From assembly GCF_008629675.1 (NCBI RefSeq), contig NZ_VWOX01000008.1, forward strand, positions 1-64,000: a stretch of 64,000 nt of DNA, given 5' to 3'. A program made the position numbers and the translations under genes. This document shows positions 51,882-61,186 of this stretch, piece by piece. The DNA comes from Roseiconus nitratireducens. Lineage in GTDB: Bacteria > Planctomycetota > Planctomycetia > Pirellulales > Pirellulaceae. Numbering within the stretch: position 1 is the first letter of the stretch; every line of letters begins with the position of its first letter. The notes beneath the pieces were generated by a model. That model saw only the letters and a list, made by a program, of their open reading frames with translations. It did no database searches and was not told where the DNA came from.

Positions 51882-52230
51882 TTGTCGGCGGATCTCTCCG
51901 GCGGTGCGTGATGTCCCGCCCGCGGCTTTCGATCCGTGTCTTTCGGGCAGTCGCATTTCGCCCCTCGTGACGTCCACTCCTTGCCGGCAATCAAATTGCT
52001 TGGGAGGGCCCGAGAACCGTGCCCCGATTCCGTGGGCACCCGCGGCGGATGTTGTGCGGCGGCACCGCGAGATTCGTCGCGTGGATTATGCTGTTGAATG
52101 ATGGCAGCCGCGATTCCGACCGCGGGTGCGATCGCCGGGCTGGCGCCGCCGCCTGAACGACCCTTGGATTTGCACCCGCTAGCGAACCCGGCGCTCCACG
52201 GAGCGCCGCCCGCGCCCCGAGAGAAACATC
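51882..52230. other. Intergenic region with strong hairpin before gdh
   Basis: No gene or terminator is recognised. A near-perfect hairpin (CGGCGCTCC, AC, GGAGCGCCG at 52189-52208) lies 22 bp upstream of the glutamate dehydrogenase start. It is a likely member of the short dispersed hairpin families of planctomycetes and could also affect translation of the gene, which has only a weak ribosome-binding site (GAGAG). Confidence 0.45.
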
Positions 52231-53484
52231 ATGTTGGAAGCTAGCCACGTTTATTTCCATCAGGCCGCCGACGTGCTGGAATTGCCCAAACACCTCCGCG
52301 GCATTTTGTTGGCCCCTTTTCGTGTCATCAAAGTCGTGGTGGTCACTGAAGGCGACGACGGAAAACTAAAGCACCACCATGGATTCCGCGTCCAGCACAA
52401 TCGCGCACGCGGCCCGATGAAGGGTGGCTTACGCTATCACCCGACGGTCGATGAAGAAGAATCGACGGCGCTCGCGAATTTGATGACCTGGAAAACGGCG
52501 GTCGTCGACGTGCCTTTCGGTGGTGCCAAGGGTGGCATCGACTGCGACCCCCACCAGCTGAGCGAAAAGGAGCTGGACAATATCACGCGAACGTTTGTGG
52601 GTCAGGTACAGGATGTGATCGGACCGACTTTGGACATTCCTGCCCCGGATCTGAACAGCAATGCGAAAGTGATGGGATGGATCATGGACGAGTACTCCAA
52701 ATTCGCCGGCTTTTCACCCGCGGTGGTGACCGGAAAACCACTTCACCTGTTCGGCGCCGAAGGCCGCGAAGAAGCGACAGGTCGCGGCGTCATGGTGGTC
52801 CTGGAAGAAGCGTTGAAAGACCAAAAACGATCTTTCGAAGGCCTGACGGTCGCGCTGCAAGGCTTTGGCAACGTGGGCAGCTTCGCGGCGCGCCTGATGG
52901 CGGAAAAGGGAGCCAAGATCGTCGCCGTCGGAGATCATGCCGGCGGCGTCAGCAACGCCGAAGGACTGGCGATCGATTCGCTATTGGACTGGGCGCGGCG
53001 CCACGGCACCGTGAATGAGTTCCCCGGGGGCGATGCATTCAAGAGTGACGACGTTCTGACGTGGGATGCGGACGTCCTGATCCCGGCCGCCCTTGGAAAT
53101 GTCTTGACCGGCGACAATGCATCCGATGTGCGCGCCAAGATCATTGTCGAGGCCGCTAACGGTCCGACCACGCCGGAGGCGGATCACATTTTCAAGCAGC
53201 GCGGGATCCTGGTGATTCCAGACATCCTTGCCAACGCCGGCGGCGTCACGGCCAGCTACTTCGAATGGGCACAGAACATCCAACAGTTCCGCTGGGAATT
53301 GGATCGGAGCCGCGCCGAGCTGACCCGCATCATGCAAAAAGCCTATCGGGCGGTCGCCGAAATCTCGCGACGCTACCAGGTCGATTTGCGGACCGCTGCC
53401 TTTGTGCTCGGTATCCGACGCGTCGGAGAAGCGGCGATCTCGCGCCGCTGCTACACGGAAGTCAACCACCTGTCGGCCCTGTAG
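52231..53484 (+). CDS. gdhA: Glu/Leu/Phe/Val family dehydrogenase (glutamate dehydrogenase)
   Basis: The 417-residue enzyme reversibly deaminates glutamate to 2-oxoglutarate using NAD(P). The substrate-binding lysines are in RGPMKGGLRYHPTVDEEES and VPFGGAKGGID; the dinucleotide-binding fold has LQGFGNVGSFAA. A C-terminal region with ANAGGVTASYFEWAQNIQ is characteristic of glutamate rather than leucine or phenylalanine enzymes, and length and gaps fit the NAD-linked 410-420-residue subgroup. It starts alone after the Tad locus, and nothing links it to pilus biogenesis. Confidence 0.9.
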   Translation: MLEASHVYFHQAADVLELPKHLRGILLAPFRVIKVVVVTEGDDGKLKHHHGFRVQHNRARGPMKGGLRYHPTVDEEESTALANLMTWKTAVVDVPFGGAKGGIDCDPHQLSEKELDNITRTFVGQVQDVIGPTLDIPAPDLNSNAKVMGWIMDEYSKFAGFSPAVVTGKPLHLFGAEGREEATGRGVMVVLEEALKDQKRSFEGLTVALQGFGNVGSFAARLMAEKGAKIVAVGDHAGGVSNAEGLAIDSLLDWARRHGTVNEFPGGDAFKSDDVLTWDADVLIPAALGNVLTGDNASDVRAKIIVEAANGPTTPEADHIFKQRGILVIPDILANAGGVTASYFEWAQNIQQFRWELDRSRAELTRIMQKAYRAVAEISRRYQVDLRTAAFVLGIRRVGEAAISRRCYTEVNHLSAL

Positions 53485-53790
53485 ATCGTCGGCATCGACC
53501 GACGCGACACTCGATAGCAATCGACGCCCTGGATTCGAAGCCGGATGCCGGGCGCGTCATTCTCTGCCCGCGGCACACCCTCTTTCTCGGCGGATCGGCG
53601 ATCTGGCGTTCAGATTTGACTCCAGCGACGGAGATGATTGCCGCCGCGCAGCCGGAATCCGGCGGCGCGTGCCTTTTGGGGCCAGCGTCAATTCGGATGA
53701 ACTCAACGAAAATGATTTCCCTGACCGCTTCAGTGCCTACAATCGGTAGGACGCGACGATCCGTGAAATTCCTTTTCTTCCAATTCACCG
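53485..53790. other. Intergenic region without gene
   Basis: A small stem (CGTCGG / CCGACG, 53487-53504) follows directly after the gdh stop codon and could mark its transcript end, but it has no T-run. The rest has no recognised motif. Stop-free frames here (53402-53840) show no signal peptide, motif or start. Confidence 0.35.
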
Positions 53791-55662
53791 ATGCGACCTC
53801 CCGCTTCGAAACGCCACCGACTTTGCCTGGAACGGCTTGAGTCGCGAAATTTGCTGGCTGCCATCGGCCTGACAGACGCGGAGCAGTTGCTGATCGAATT
53901 GACCAACCACACCCGCGCGAACACGATTCCGGGCAGAAACGTTTTTAATGGCCAGCTGAACCAGGGACTTCCCGCCGGCACGATCTCGCCCACCCCCAAA
54001 CCGCCCGTGGCTCCCGAACCACGTTTGCTCCAGGCGGCTCGGCTGCACAGTCGGGACATGAATGACCGATCGTTTTTCGACCACGTCAATCCCGATGGCC
54101 AACAAGCCAACAAGCGGATCGAGCAGACGGGCTACCCCTTTCTGCTGTGGGGGGAGAACCTGACCTACGCCAACGGCACGTATCCGCCAGGCTACGATCT
54201 GCAGGACCTGGACGCCGACCTTCTTCTCCACCACTGGACGCTCTTCGATAGTCCCGTCCACCGAAACATCATGATGACACCCGACTTTCGAGAGATCGGA
54301 GTCGGGCTATACGGCTTTGACTTGGATCCAAAGAGCCCCAGCGGAACGTACCGACAGTATCAGACTCAAGTGTATGCGACACGCTCGGGCAACCCATTCC
54401 TGACCGGCGTGGTGTACCACGATGCCAATCAGAATGAATTCTATTCCTTGGGGGAAGGCTACGGAGACGTCACGATCACTGCCTTCGACGGCGTCAACAC
54501 GTTCTCAACGACGACCGGCCCCAGCGGCGGCTATTCGCTGGCCGTACCCGCCGGCACCTACACGCTGACCGCTTCCGGTGGCGGAGTCTCGCCGCCGCGT
54601 CGCCTGCGGGATATCGTTGTGGATTCCGTCAATGTCAAAGTCGACGTATTGATTGACCCGGATTCCATTCCACCCGATCTGTTGGAGCCGAACAATCAAG
54701 CGGCCATGGCCAGCGAGATCGCATCGGATGTCGCTTCGTATGAAGATCTCACCCTTCACGAGTCGACCGACATCGACGTCTTTCGCTGGACGGCGTCCGC
54801 CGACGGTTGGCTCCGGTTGGACGTCCAATCTTCCGACGCGTTGGACAACGTGAACGTCACGGTGCGAAGTCTTCCGGGAACTGAGGTGATCCAGACGTTT
54901 GCTGCCCGAGAGACACCACGCTTGGTCGCGGTGTCCGCGGGAAACGAATACTTGATTGAAATCACGGCCACGGCTTCCGGGACCAGCCTGGTTTATTCTC
55001 TCTCCGTGGAAGGACTGTATCCTCCGGTCGCTCGCGACGATGGGTCGGTGACCGCTTCGGACACCCCCGTGGCGATCGACGTCCTGCACAACGACGAAGC
55101 CTACGGCGTCCGCCCCGAACAAATCGAAATCATCTCGCAGCCCTCGCACGGACAAGGTGTTGTGAAGGCAGACGGAACGATCGAGTACGTTCCCAATGCG
55201 ACATTCGTCGGGGTCGAACAGTTCTCGTACCGCCTGCACGGCAGCGCCGAATTGGTCAGTGAACCGGCGAACGTCGTCGTCCACGTCGGCGTGGACCCCG
55301 GTCGCAACGCTGTCGACCCGCAAGACGTGGACGACAACGGCATCGTGACGCCGCTGGATGCGCTCCTGGTGATCAATCATCTGGCCGCCGCCCCACCAGG
55401 ATCCGATGGCGTGCTGGCCGTCGATCTGACTCGTCTGGGAACCCCTTACTTCGACGTCAATGGTGACCGATCCATCTCTCCCTCGGATGCTCTCAGCGTG
55501 ATCAATCGCATGGCTCGCGAGATCAACGGAGGGATCGAACAGGAATCTGCCCCGCCGCCGTCTTCGCTGTTGCCACGTTCGCCGGCGGAACGTCGCGTCC
55601 GCGAACTCGCCGCGGACGCCGCGTTGCTGTTGATCTTAGAACAACCTGTGTCCCAACCCTGA
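53791..55662 (+). CDS. Secreted CAP-domain protein with Ig-like and dockerin segments
   Basis: The 623-residue protein begins RLCLERLESRNLLAA, a planctomycete LExRxLL export/sorting-type motif. A CAP (SCP/PR1) domain spans about 30-205, with HTRANTIPG, ARLHSRDMNDRSFFDHVNPDG, WGENLTYA and SPVHRNIMM, the core of the CAP cleft. A carboxypeptidase-regulatory-like segment (about 210-285), a pre-peptidase-type beta domain (about 295-410) and a cadherin/Ig-like domain (about 415-505: DVLHNDEAYG, VEQFSYRLHGS) follow. Two dockerin-like calcium motifs (DVDDNGIVTPLDALLVINHL; DVNGDRSISPSDALSVINRM) end the fold. Likely a large secreted or surface adhesion or binding protein; substrate unknown. Confidence 0.85.
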   Translation: MRPPASKRHRLCLERLESRNLLAAIGLTDAEQLLIELTNHTRANTIPGRNVFNGQLNQGLPAGTISPTPKPPVAPEPRLLQAARLHSRDMNDRSFFDHVNPDGQQANKRIEQTGYPFLLWGENLTYANGTYPPGYDLQDLDADLLLHHWTLFDSPVHRNIMMTPDFREIGVGLYGFDLDPKSPSGTYRQYQTQVYATRSGNPFLTGVVYHDANQNEFYSLGEGYGDVTITAFDGVNTFSTTTGPSGGYSLAVPAGTYTLTASGGGVSPPRRLRDIVVDSVNVKVDVLIDPDSIPPDLLEPNNQAAMASEIASDVASYEDLTLHESTDIDVFRWTASADGWLRLDVQSSDALDNVNVTVRSLPGTEVIQTFAARETPRLVAVSAGNEYLIEITATASGTSLVYSLSVEGLYPPVARDDGSVTASDTPVAIDVLHNDEAYGVRPEQIEIISQPSHGQGVVKADGTIEYVPNATFVGVEQFSYRLHGSAELVSEPANVVVHVGVDPGRNAVDPQDVDDNGIVTPLDALLVINHLAAAPPGSDGVLAVDLTRLGTPYFDVNGDRSISPSDALSVINRMAREINGGIEQESAPPPSSLLPRSPAERRVRELAADAALLLILEQPVSQP

Positions 55663-55713
55663 CAACCGGCTCATTCGACGTCGGCCCCGCCTTCCCATTG
55701 ACTGCCTCGATCC

Positions 55714-56694
55714 ATGGCCATGCTATTCTCCCCGCGATTTCTGATTGCCGTCATCCTCAGCTGTCTTCCGGGCAGCTGGATTTGGGGACAGGAACGTCTA
55801 ACACCGGACCGACAATACCTGATCGCCCCAGCCTCGCCGCAACAATTGCGAGAACTGTTCGCGCCGACTGGAGACCCCCTTCCCATCGTCAGTGCCCACC
55901 GAGGCGGTGCCGGAGCTGGGTATCCGGAGAACTGTATTGCGACGTTCGAGCACACCCTTTCGAAGACGTTTTCCATGCTCGAGGTCGATCCACGCTTGAC
56001 CAGGGATGGTGAAGTCGTGCTTCACCACGACGCGACGCTCGATCGCACAACGACGGGTTCCGGACGGGTGGCCGACAAAACGCTTGCCGAGCTCAAGCAG
56101 TTACGGCTGAAAGACAGCGAAGGAAATGTCACCGACGATCGCATCCCCACGCTGGACGAGGCGTTGGAATGGGCGCGTGGCAAGACGGTGCTGGTTCTCG
56201 ACCAGAAAGATGTCCCGCTGAAAACTCGGATCGAGAAGATTCAACAACACGACGCAGAATCCTTTGCGATGTTGATCGTCGGTAACCTCGCCGACGTCAA
56301 GCAAGTCCATCGGATCGCACCCGACATCATGATGGAAGTCATGGTTCCGAACCGCCAAAAGCTGAAAGCGTTTGACCAGAGCGGAGTTCCATGGAGCCAC
56401 GTCATCGCGTTTTTGGGTCACCAGCCGCCGACCCAACCAGAACTGTACCAGTTGGTTCACCAGCGGGGCGGTTCCACCATGGTGGGAACGTCTCGGAACC
56501 TGGACCAAGAAGTAGCGGACAAAAGAATCGCTCAAGTTCCGGCCGCAGCCGAGGCGTATCGAGACCTGATTGCCCGCGGAGCCGACATTGTGGAAACCGA
56601 TCTGCCGCGGACAGTCGGTCCGTTTCTGTTCGACCCACCGACGATTCCGACGACCAAACGGGCGTCGCTTCAAATCAAGTCGCCGCCGCGTTAA
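55714..56694 (+). CDS. Exported glycerophosphodiester phosphodiesterase
   Basis: The 326-residue protein has an export signal (MAMLFSPRF through WGQ) and a GDPD-type TIM barrel: catalytic HRGGAGAGYPENC (H62, E73), LEVDPRLTRDGEVVLHHD (E90, D92, H104) and DRTTTGSG. The ENC in place of the usual ENT is minor. Family members release glycerol phosphate from deacylated phospholipids; being exported, it would work in the periplasm or outside. The gene ends near a terminator candidate at 56747. Confidence 0.87.
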   Translation: MAMLFSPRFLIAVILSCLPGSWIWGQERLTPDRQYLIAPASPQQLRELFAPTGDPLPIVSAHRGGAGAGYPENCIATFEHTLSKTFSMLEVDPRLTRDGEVVLHHDATLDRTTTGSGRVADKTLAELKQLRLKDSEGNVTDDRIPTLDEALEWARGKTVLVLDQKDVPLKTRIEKIQQHDAESFAMLIVGNLADVKQVHRIAPDIMMEVMVPNRQKLKAFDQSGVPWSHVIAFLGHQPPTQPELYQLVHQRGGSTMVGTSRNLDQEVADKRIAQVPAAAEAYRDLIARGADIVETDLPRTVGPFLFDPPTIPTTKRASLQIKSPPR

Positions 56695-56746
56695 CAGTTC
56701 CCTGGACCGGAGGCTCAGCTTTAACCAGTAGCTGCGCTCGCCAGAG

Positions 56747-56770
56747 CGTGGCTTTCCGCCGCGGTTTTTT
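56747..56770 (+). terminator. Possible terminator after the GDPD gene
   Basis: CGTGGC and GCCGCG form a six-pair stem (one G-U), loop TTTCC, followed by G then TTTTTT (56765-56770). It overlaps the fragment of the CGCTC/GAGCG hairpin family at 56735-56748. The remaining gap to the TlpA gene (56771-56994) holds no recognised feature. Confidence 0.45.
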
Positions 56771-56994
56771 ACGAGTTTGCGTACAGGGCCTGCCTGGACC
56801 GCGTCACTTTGGGTGAGCCGCGTTGCGCTCGCCGAGGGCTGACTCGCCCCCACCGGCGGCTAGCGTCTTGCCGCTCATCGCAATGCAAATCACGGTGTGT
56901 TTGATTGAACGTGGCGCTGCCCAGCGAGTCGCCAATCAAAAGAGTAACCGACACCGCTCGCCATGCGTTGCCCTGATGCGCCGGTGGTCAACGC

Positions 56995-58320
56995 TTAATC
57001 GCCCAGCATGTCGCGAACGCGACGCATCATCACCTCGCCAGAATCAAACCCCACGTCATAGTCCAACACCGTCCCGTGACGATCAATCCAGAAGGTCGTG
57101 GGGTAGGACCCGACGTGGTAGAGATCATCGGCGACATCCGCACCGCGAATCACGATGGGGTGGGTCAATTTCGCCCGCTCAACATAGTCGGCAACCACGT
57201 CGCGGCCCTCGTCGTAACCGTTGACGGCAAGGACGGCAAAGTCCGCCCCGTGTTGCTCGTGAATCTGCGTCAGATGGGGTGCTTCCTGTCGGCAAGGCCC
57301 ACAGGCGACTCCCCAGAACGTCACCAATGCCGGCCGATTCTCGATCAGCGCGGCCAACTCCAAGTCCTCGCCCGCCAGCGAACGCAGCGTGAAGTTAGGG
57401 GCACGTTGGCCGATCAGTTTTTGAGGAGCACCGCCCCCTGGGGAATGCGTGTAGCCGATGCGATTGAACCCCAGGTCAAGTGCCAACTCCAATGCCGGCG
57501 AAGGCTGATACTCCGCCGCCTGGCGTTCAAGGAGTGCCCGGATCGCGGGTCCGGCGTCAACGCGTATGGGAACCGGCAGGCGCGGGTCGAAGATCGATTC
57601 CAGATCCGATTCACCGGCCTCGGTGGTGGAGACGCGATACAGCAGTTTTCCTTTCTGCGTTTCGAAGTCCATGGACGTGACCGCCTTTCGAATAAACTCT
57701 CGCAACGGATCGGACAGTTCCTTCTGGCGCCCGTCGAACGGCTGTTTGATCTCGACAACGCAGTCGGCGTCCCCGATCACCAGCTTGGAAAGCCGGGTCC
57801 GCAATGCGAACACGCGTGCCAATTCGTTTTCGAAAATCGCTTCACTCGGATCCTCTGATTCTGGAAACTGCTGGACCGGGCCCATCACCGATTCCCATGA
57901 AGCTGACGAAGCAAGCGTGCTCGCCCCGACGTGTTCGAATCCGCAGGAGTGGGCGATTTCGGACAACCGGGACTTGATCGACGCCCTCGTCGCCTCGGCG
58001 GGCTGCGGCATCTGATAGCGAATCTCCAGCTTCAACTGGTCCGGATGGGTGGACGCCACCCGCTGGAGCTCTGATTCAAACGCCTTTCGGTCAAATGATT
58101 CGGATTCCAATCCGGCCTCACCCGCCAGGGATCCGCCGTTGACAGTTGCAAAGGCCGTACTGCCGTTGGCAACCAACGTCCGCTGCACCTCGGTTTTAAC
58201 GGGGGCCACAAAGTAGTTCGGAATACGGGGTGGCTCGATACCGGGCGGCTCGACCGCGGCGGACATCATGGCCGGGGATAGCAGCGCACACGAAAATCCT
58301 ATCAGCCAGATCGATCTCAT
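56995..58320 (-). CDS. Exported TlpA-like thiol-disulfide protein
   Basis: The 441-residue protein has a signal peptide (MRSIWLIGF through MMSAA) and a C-terminal thioredoxin-like domain with C340-G-P-C343 in TFWGVACGPCRQEAPHL and the cis-proline region VGSYPTTFWIDRHG. It belongs to the TlpA/ResA group that reduces or exchanges disulfides outside the cytoplasm. The first 300 residues are an extended, helical region without a recognised domain; only the last third is enzymatic. Starts at 58356 or 58479 are possible but lengthen the leader before the signal peptide. Confidence 0.8.
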   Translation of the reverse strand: MRSIWLIGFSCALLSPAMMSAAVEPPGIEPPRIPNYFVAPVKTEVQRTLVANGSTAFATVNGGSLAGEAGLESESFDRKAFESELQRVASTHPDQLKLEIRYQMPQPAEATRASIKSRLSEIAHSCGFEHVGASTLASSASWESVMGPVQQFPESEDPSEAIFENELARVFALRTRLSKLVIGDADCVVEIKQPFDGRQKELSDPLREFIRKAVTSMDFETQKGKLLYRVSTTEAGESDLESIFDPRLPVPIRVDAGPAIRALLERQAAEYQPSPALELALDLGFNRIGYTHSPGGGAPQKLIGQRAPNFTLRSLAGEDLELAALIENRPALVTFWGVACGPCRQEAPHLTQIHEQHGADFAVLAVNGYDEGRDVVADYVERAKLTHPIVIRGADVADDLYHVGSYPTTFWIDRHGTVLDYDVGFDSGEVMMRRVRDMLGD

Positions 58321-58569
58321 CACGATAAACGCCCCCAGGGTGGCAGCTTGATACATTGCTCTGATTGCCCCAGTATCGCCGCCCCCCTGACGCGGTTCAA
58401 CCGAACCGCGGGTCGCAATCGCTGTCCAGGTTTGTTTCCCGGTCAGCGAGCAACGCATCCTCGGACCACTCTGCAACACGATGGTTGGAGGATGATCGCG
58501 GAGCGATTTTGAGGCTGCTATGATGCGCGGTCCCTAATTGCCTCCATTTCTGTCTTGGATTCTCCAGCG

Positions 58570-59967
58570 ATGCATCGAATTCTTTTGTGTCTCCTGCTTG
58601 GGATCGGCGTCACGACGGCCGATGCCGCCCGCCCCAATGTGCTGTTCATTGCGGTCGACGACCTGCGTCCGCAGCTCGGCTGTTACGGCCAAACGCAGAT
58701 CCAGTCCCCCAATATCGATCGATTGGCACGCAACGGCGTGCAGTTCAACCGCGCCTTCTGCATGGTGCCAACGTGCGGGGCGTCCCGTGCCAGCATGTTG
58801 ACGGGAATTCGCCCGGCACGGGACCGCTTCGTCAACTACCTGACCTGGGCCGAACGAGATGCTCCGGACGTCACGACGATGAACACGCATTTCCAGAACA
58901 ACGGGTACCGCACGCTTTCATTGGGAAAGATCTTTCATCATCCGCAGGACAACGGCGACGGATGGTCCGAACCGGCTTGGCGTCCACGCGGAGTGCAAAC
59001 GTATCGTCTGGAAGAAAACCAGAAGCTGCATGCGCAGAATTCGAAAAAGAAGCGAAATCCGAAACGGGGCCCACCATTCGAAGCTGCCGATGTTTCGGAC
59101 GACGCCTACGCCGACGGTGTGCTGGCAGAAAAGGCGCTCGAACAATTGCAGAGCCTCGCCGATGGCGACCAGCCATTTTTCCTGGCCGTCGGGTTCTTCA
59201 AACCACACCTGCCCTTTGTCGCTCCCCAGCGATACTGGGACCTTTACGACCACGACCGGATCGAACTTCCACAGAACTATTCTGTACCGGAGAACGCACC
59301 GAGCGAAGCAATCCACAATTTTGGGGAGCTCCGCGCTTATCACGGCGTTCCGCCCAAGGGTCCGGTCACCGACGAAATGGCAAGAAACCTGATCCACGGT
59401 TACTACGCCTGCGTCAGTTACACCGACGCCCAGATCGGAAAACTGCTGGACGAGCTTGACCGTCTGGGGATCGCCGACGATACGATCGTGGTGCTGTGGG
59501 GAGATCACGGCTGGAACCTGGGTGAACACACGCTGTGGTGCAAACACTGCTGTTTCGAAACCTCCATGCGAATCCCATTGATCGTCAAAGCCCCCGGCAT
59601 CCAGGGTGATCAACGCCGCGACCATTTGATCGAGTCGATCGACATCTATCCTTCGCTTTGCGATCTGGCGGGTTTGGAACAACCGTCTCACCTGCAGGGC
59701 GACAGTTTCGTGGGGGTCATGCGGGACGCCGGCTCGACCTGGAAATCGGCGGCGGTCGGGCGTTTCCGCGACGGAGACACCATTCGGACAGACGGTTTCC
59801 GGTTCACCGAATACACCGCTGCGAAAGGCAAACTGCTGTCTCGGATGCTTTACAACCACCAGTTGGATCCGAACGAAAACGTCAATCTCGCTGACCAACC
59901 GCAGCAAATCGAAACCGTCGAACAACTGACCAATGAACTGCATCACGTGAATGCCGCCGGTAAATGA
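58570..59967 (+). CDS. Exported sulfatase, iduronate-2-sulfatase-like
   Basis: This 465-residue sulfatase has a short signal peptide (through TTADA), the metal site RPNVLFIAVDDLRPQLGCYG (D30, D31), and the formylglycine site C69-G-A-S-R73, where Ala replaces the usual proline. LWGDHGWNLGEHTLWCKH gives the second metal and substrate-binding block. The layout resembles the iduronate-2-sulfatase group; substrate specificity is not certain. The ATG at 58570 begins the signal peptide; a TTG at 58555 is unnecessary. It is divergent from the TlpA gene, 249 bp apart. Confidence 0.88.
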   Translation: MHRILLCLLLGIGVTTADAARPNVLFIAVDDLRPQLGCYGQTQIQSPNIDRLARNGVQFNRAFCMVPTCGASRASMLTGIRPARDRFVNYLTWAERDAPDVTTMNTHFQNNGYRTLSLGKIFHHPQDNGDGWSEPAWRPRGVQTYRLEENQKLHAQNSKKKRNPKRGPPFEAADVSDDAYADGVLAEKALEQLQSLADGDQPFFLAVGFFKPHLPFVAPQRYWDLYDHDRIELPQNYSVPENAPSEAIHNFGELRAYHGVPPKGPVTDEMARNLIHGYYACVSYTDAQIGKLLDELDRLGIADDTIVVLWGDHGWNLGEHTLWCKHCCFETSMRIPLIVKAPGIQGDQRRDHLIESIDIYPSLCDLAGLEQPSHLQGDSFVGVMRDAGSTWKSAAVGRFRDGDTIRTDGFRFTEYTAAKGKLLSRMLYNHQLDPNENVNLADQPQQIETVEQLTNELHHVNAAGK

Positions 59968-60087
59968 TGCACTTCACCCCTGGAGCACATCGCGTCGCGC
60001 GTGATGCGGTGGTTGAGACGCGACGCAGCCCGCTAAACTGAAAAGGACGCAGACACTCGGATCCAACACTCAACTGGGAATCAATCG

Positions 60088-60465
60088 ATGGGACTTCTTT
60101 CGGGCATCATGGGGACCGCTTCCGAGGCGGACCTGGAAAAGGTGGAGAAGCAAATCGGATCCATCCTGATCGAGGGCGAAACGGTCGAACGCGGCTACCA
60201 ACTGATTCGCGACCTGATCGTGTTGACCGACAAACGAATCATCGTCATCGATAAACAGGGCGTTACCGGGCGAAAAACGGAATACATGTCGATTCCTTAC
60301 CGAAGTGTGGTCCGATACTCCATCGAGAGCGCCGGCACGTTTGATCTGGATTCGGAACTCAAGCTGTGGCTTTCCAGCCATGCCGACCCGTTGACGTTCG
60401 ATTTCCGAAAGACCGGGCATGTTGCCGATATCGTCAAGATTTTGACCACCCACACTTGCCGCTAA
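60088..60465 (+). CDS. Bacterial PH-domain (bPH_1-type) protein
   Basis: The 125-residue cytoplasmic protein resembles the bPH_1 (PF08000) domain: an N-terminal helix (EADLEKVEKQIGSILIEGE), then strands with LIRDLIVLTDKRIIVIDKQGV, YMSIPYRSVVRYSIESAGTFDLDSELKLW and C-terminal helix VADIVKILTTH. The family binds other proteins or lipids; the precise function in bacteria is unknown. It has no transmembrane segment. It follows the sulfatase gene by 120 bp but is probably independent. Confidence 0.75.
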   Translation: MGLLSGIMGTASEADLEKVEKQIGSILIEGETVERGYQLIRDLIVLTDKRIIVIDKQGVTGRKTEYMSIPYRSVVRYSIESAGTFDLDSELKLWLSSHADPLTFDFRKTGHVADIVKILTTHTCR

Positions 60466-60496
60466 GATTGCCACCGAACACTGTGCGGACGAGGCG

Positions 60497-61129
60497 TCAG
60501 ACCGACGCAAACATCAGGGCGGCGTAGGCCAAGACGCCGGCTAGCAGGGTCCCCGTCACCAGGCCGACACTGAGCTCAACGAAACCGGCTCCGACATTCC
60601 ACCCAACGACGGAACCGAGCATCGTCCCGACAAGCACCACGCATCCGATCCCGATCGCGGCGGGGCGGTGATCGCTTCTTGGACCGGCAAAATCGCTGGC
60701 GGTCCTGACGAAAAGCTGAAACAGGGCTCCCGCAATCGTTCCGGCCAAGGGAACTAGCACGGCCTGCCAGGTGACCTTGGTCCCAGACCACCACAGCAGG
60801 GCAAGCAGGATCAAACCGACAAGGCCACCAATCGCGACCGCGTTGATCCGCTCAATCCGTCCCGCGGGAGCCTGAAGCGGCGTCTCTTCCGATGCAGCCC
60901 GCGCCGACAAAGGTTCACCCTCTCGGGCAAGCGGCTCCGTCACTTCGGCGCGAGGCCGGATGAGAATGCTGGAGTGGTCACCGCCAACAACCACGACCTC
61001 GGTGTTGCTTTCGATCCACTCCCCTTCGGAGCGAGCATCGAACAAACGGTCGTGGATCTGAATACGGCCGGTGGGCTTCAGCGGACCGACCGTTTTTGCC
61101 GTGTCACCAATGTGGATCGGGGCCGACAT
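60497..61129 (-). CDS. NfeD-like membrane protein
   Basis: The 210-residue protein has an N-terminal OB-fold-like domain in the NfeD pattern (GDTAKTVGPLKPTGRIQI, NTEVVVVGGDHSSILIRP) and four hydrophobic spans in the second half (VGLILLALLWW through VLAYAALMF). In classical NfeD the order is spans first, then OB domain; here the OB segment comes first, so this is a topological variant or a distinct family. NfeD partners are usually SPFH/stomatin proteins or a ClpP-like protease, and none is adjacent. It lies 57 bp downstream of the unknown gene on the same strand. Confidence 0.6.
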   Translation of the reverse strand: MSAPIHIGDTAKTVGPLKPTGRIQIHDRLFDARSEGEWIESNTEVVVVGGDHSSILIRPRAEVTEPLAREGEPLSARAASEETPLQAPAGRIERINAVAIGGLVGLILLALLWWSGTKVTWQAVLVPLAGTIAGALFQLFVRTASDFAGPRSDHRPAAIGIGCVVLVGTMLGSVVGWNVGAGFVELSVGLVTGTLLAGVLAYAALMFASV

Positions 61130-61186
61130 GTTGAAGCAGACGCTCCTCTGCGAATTGAGTTGAAAGGCGTCCGCCAGCTTAGGACC

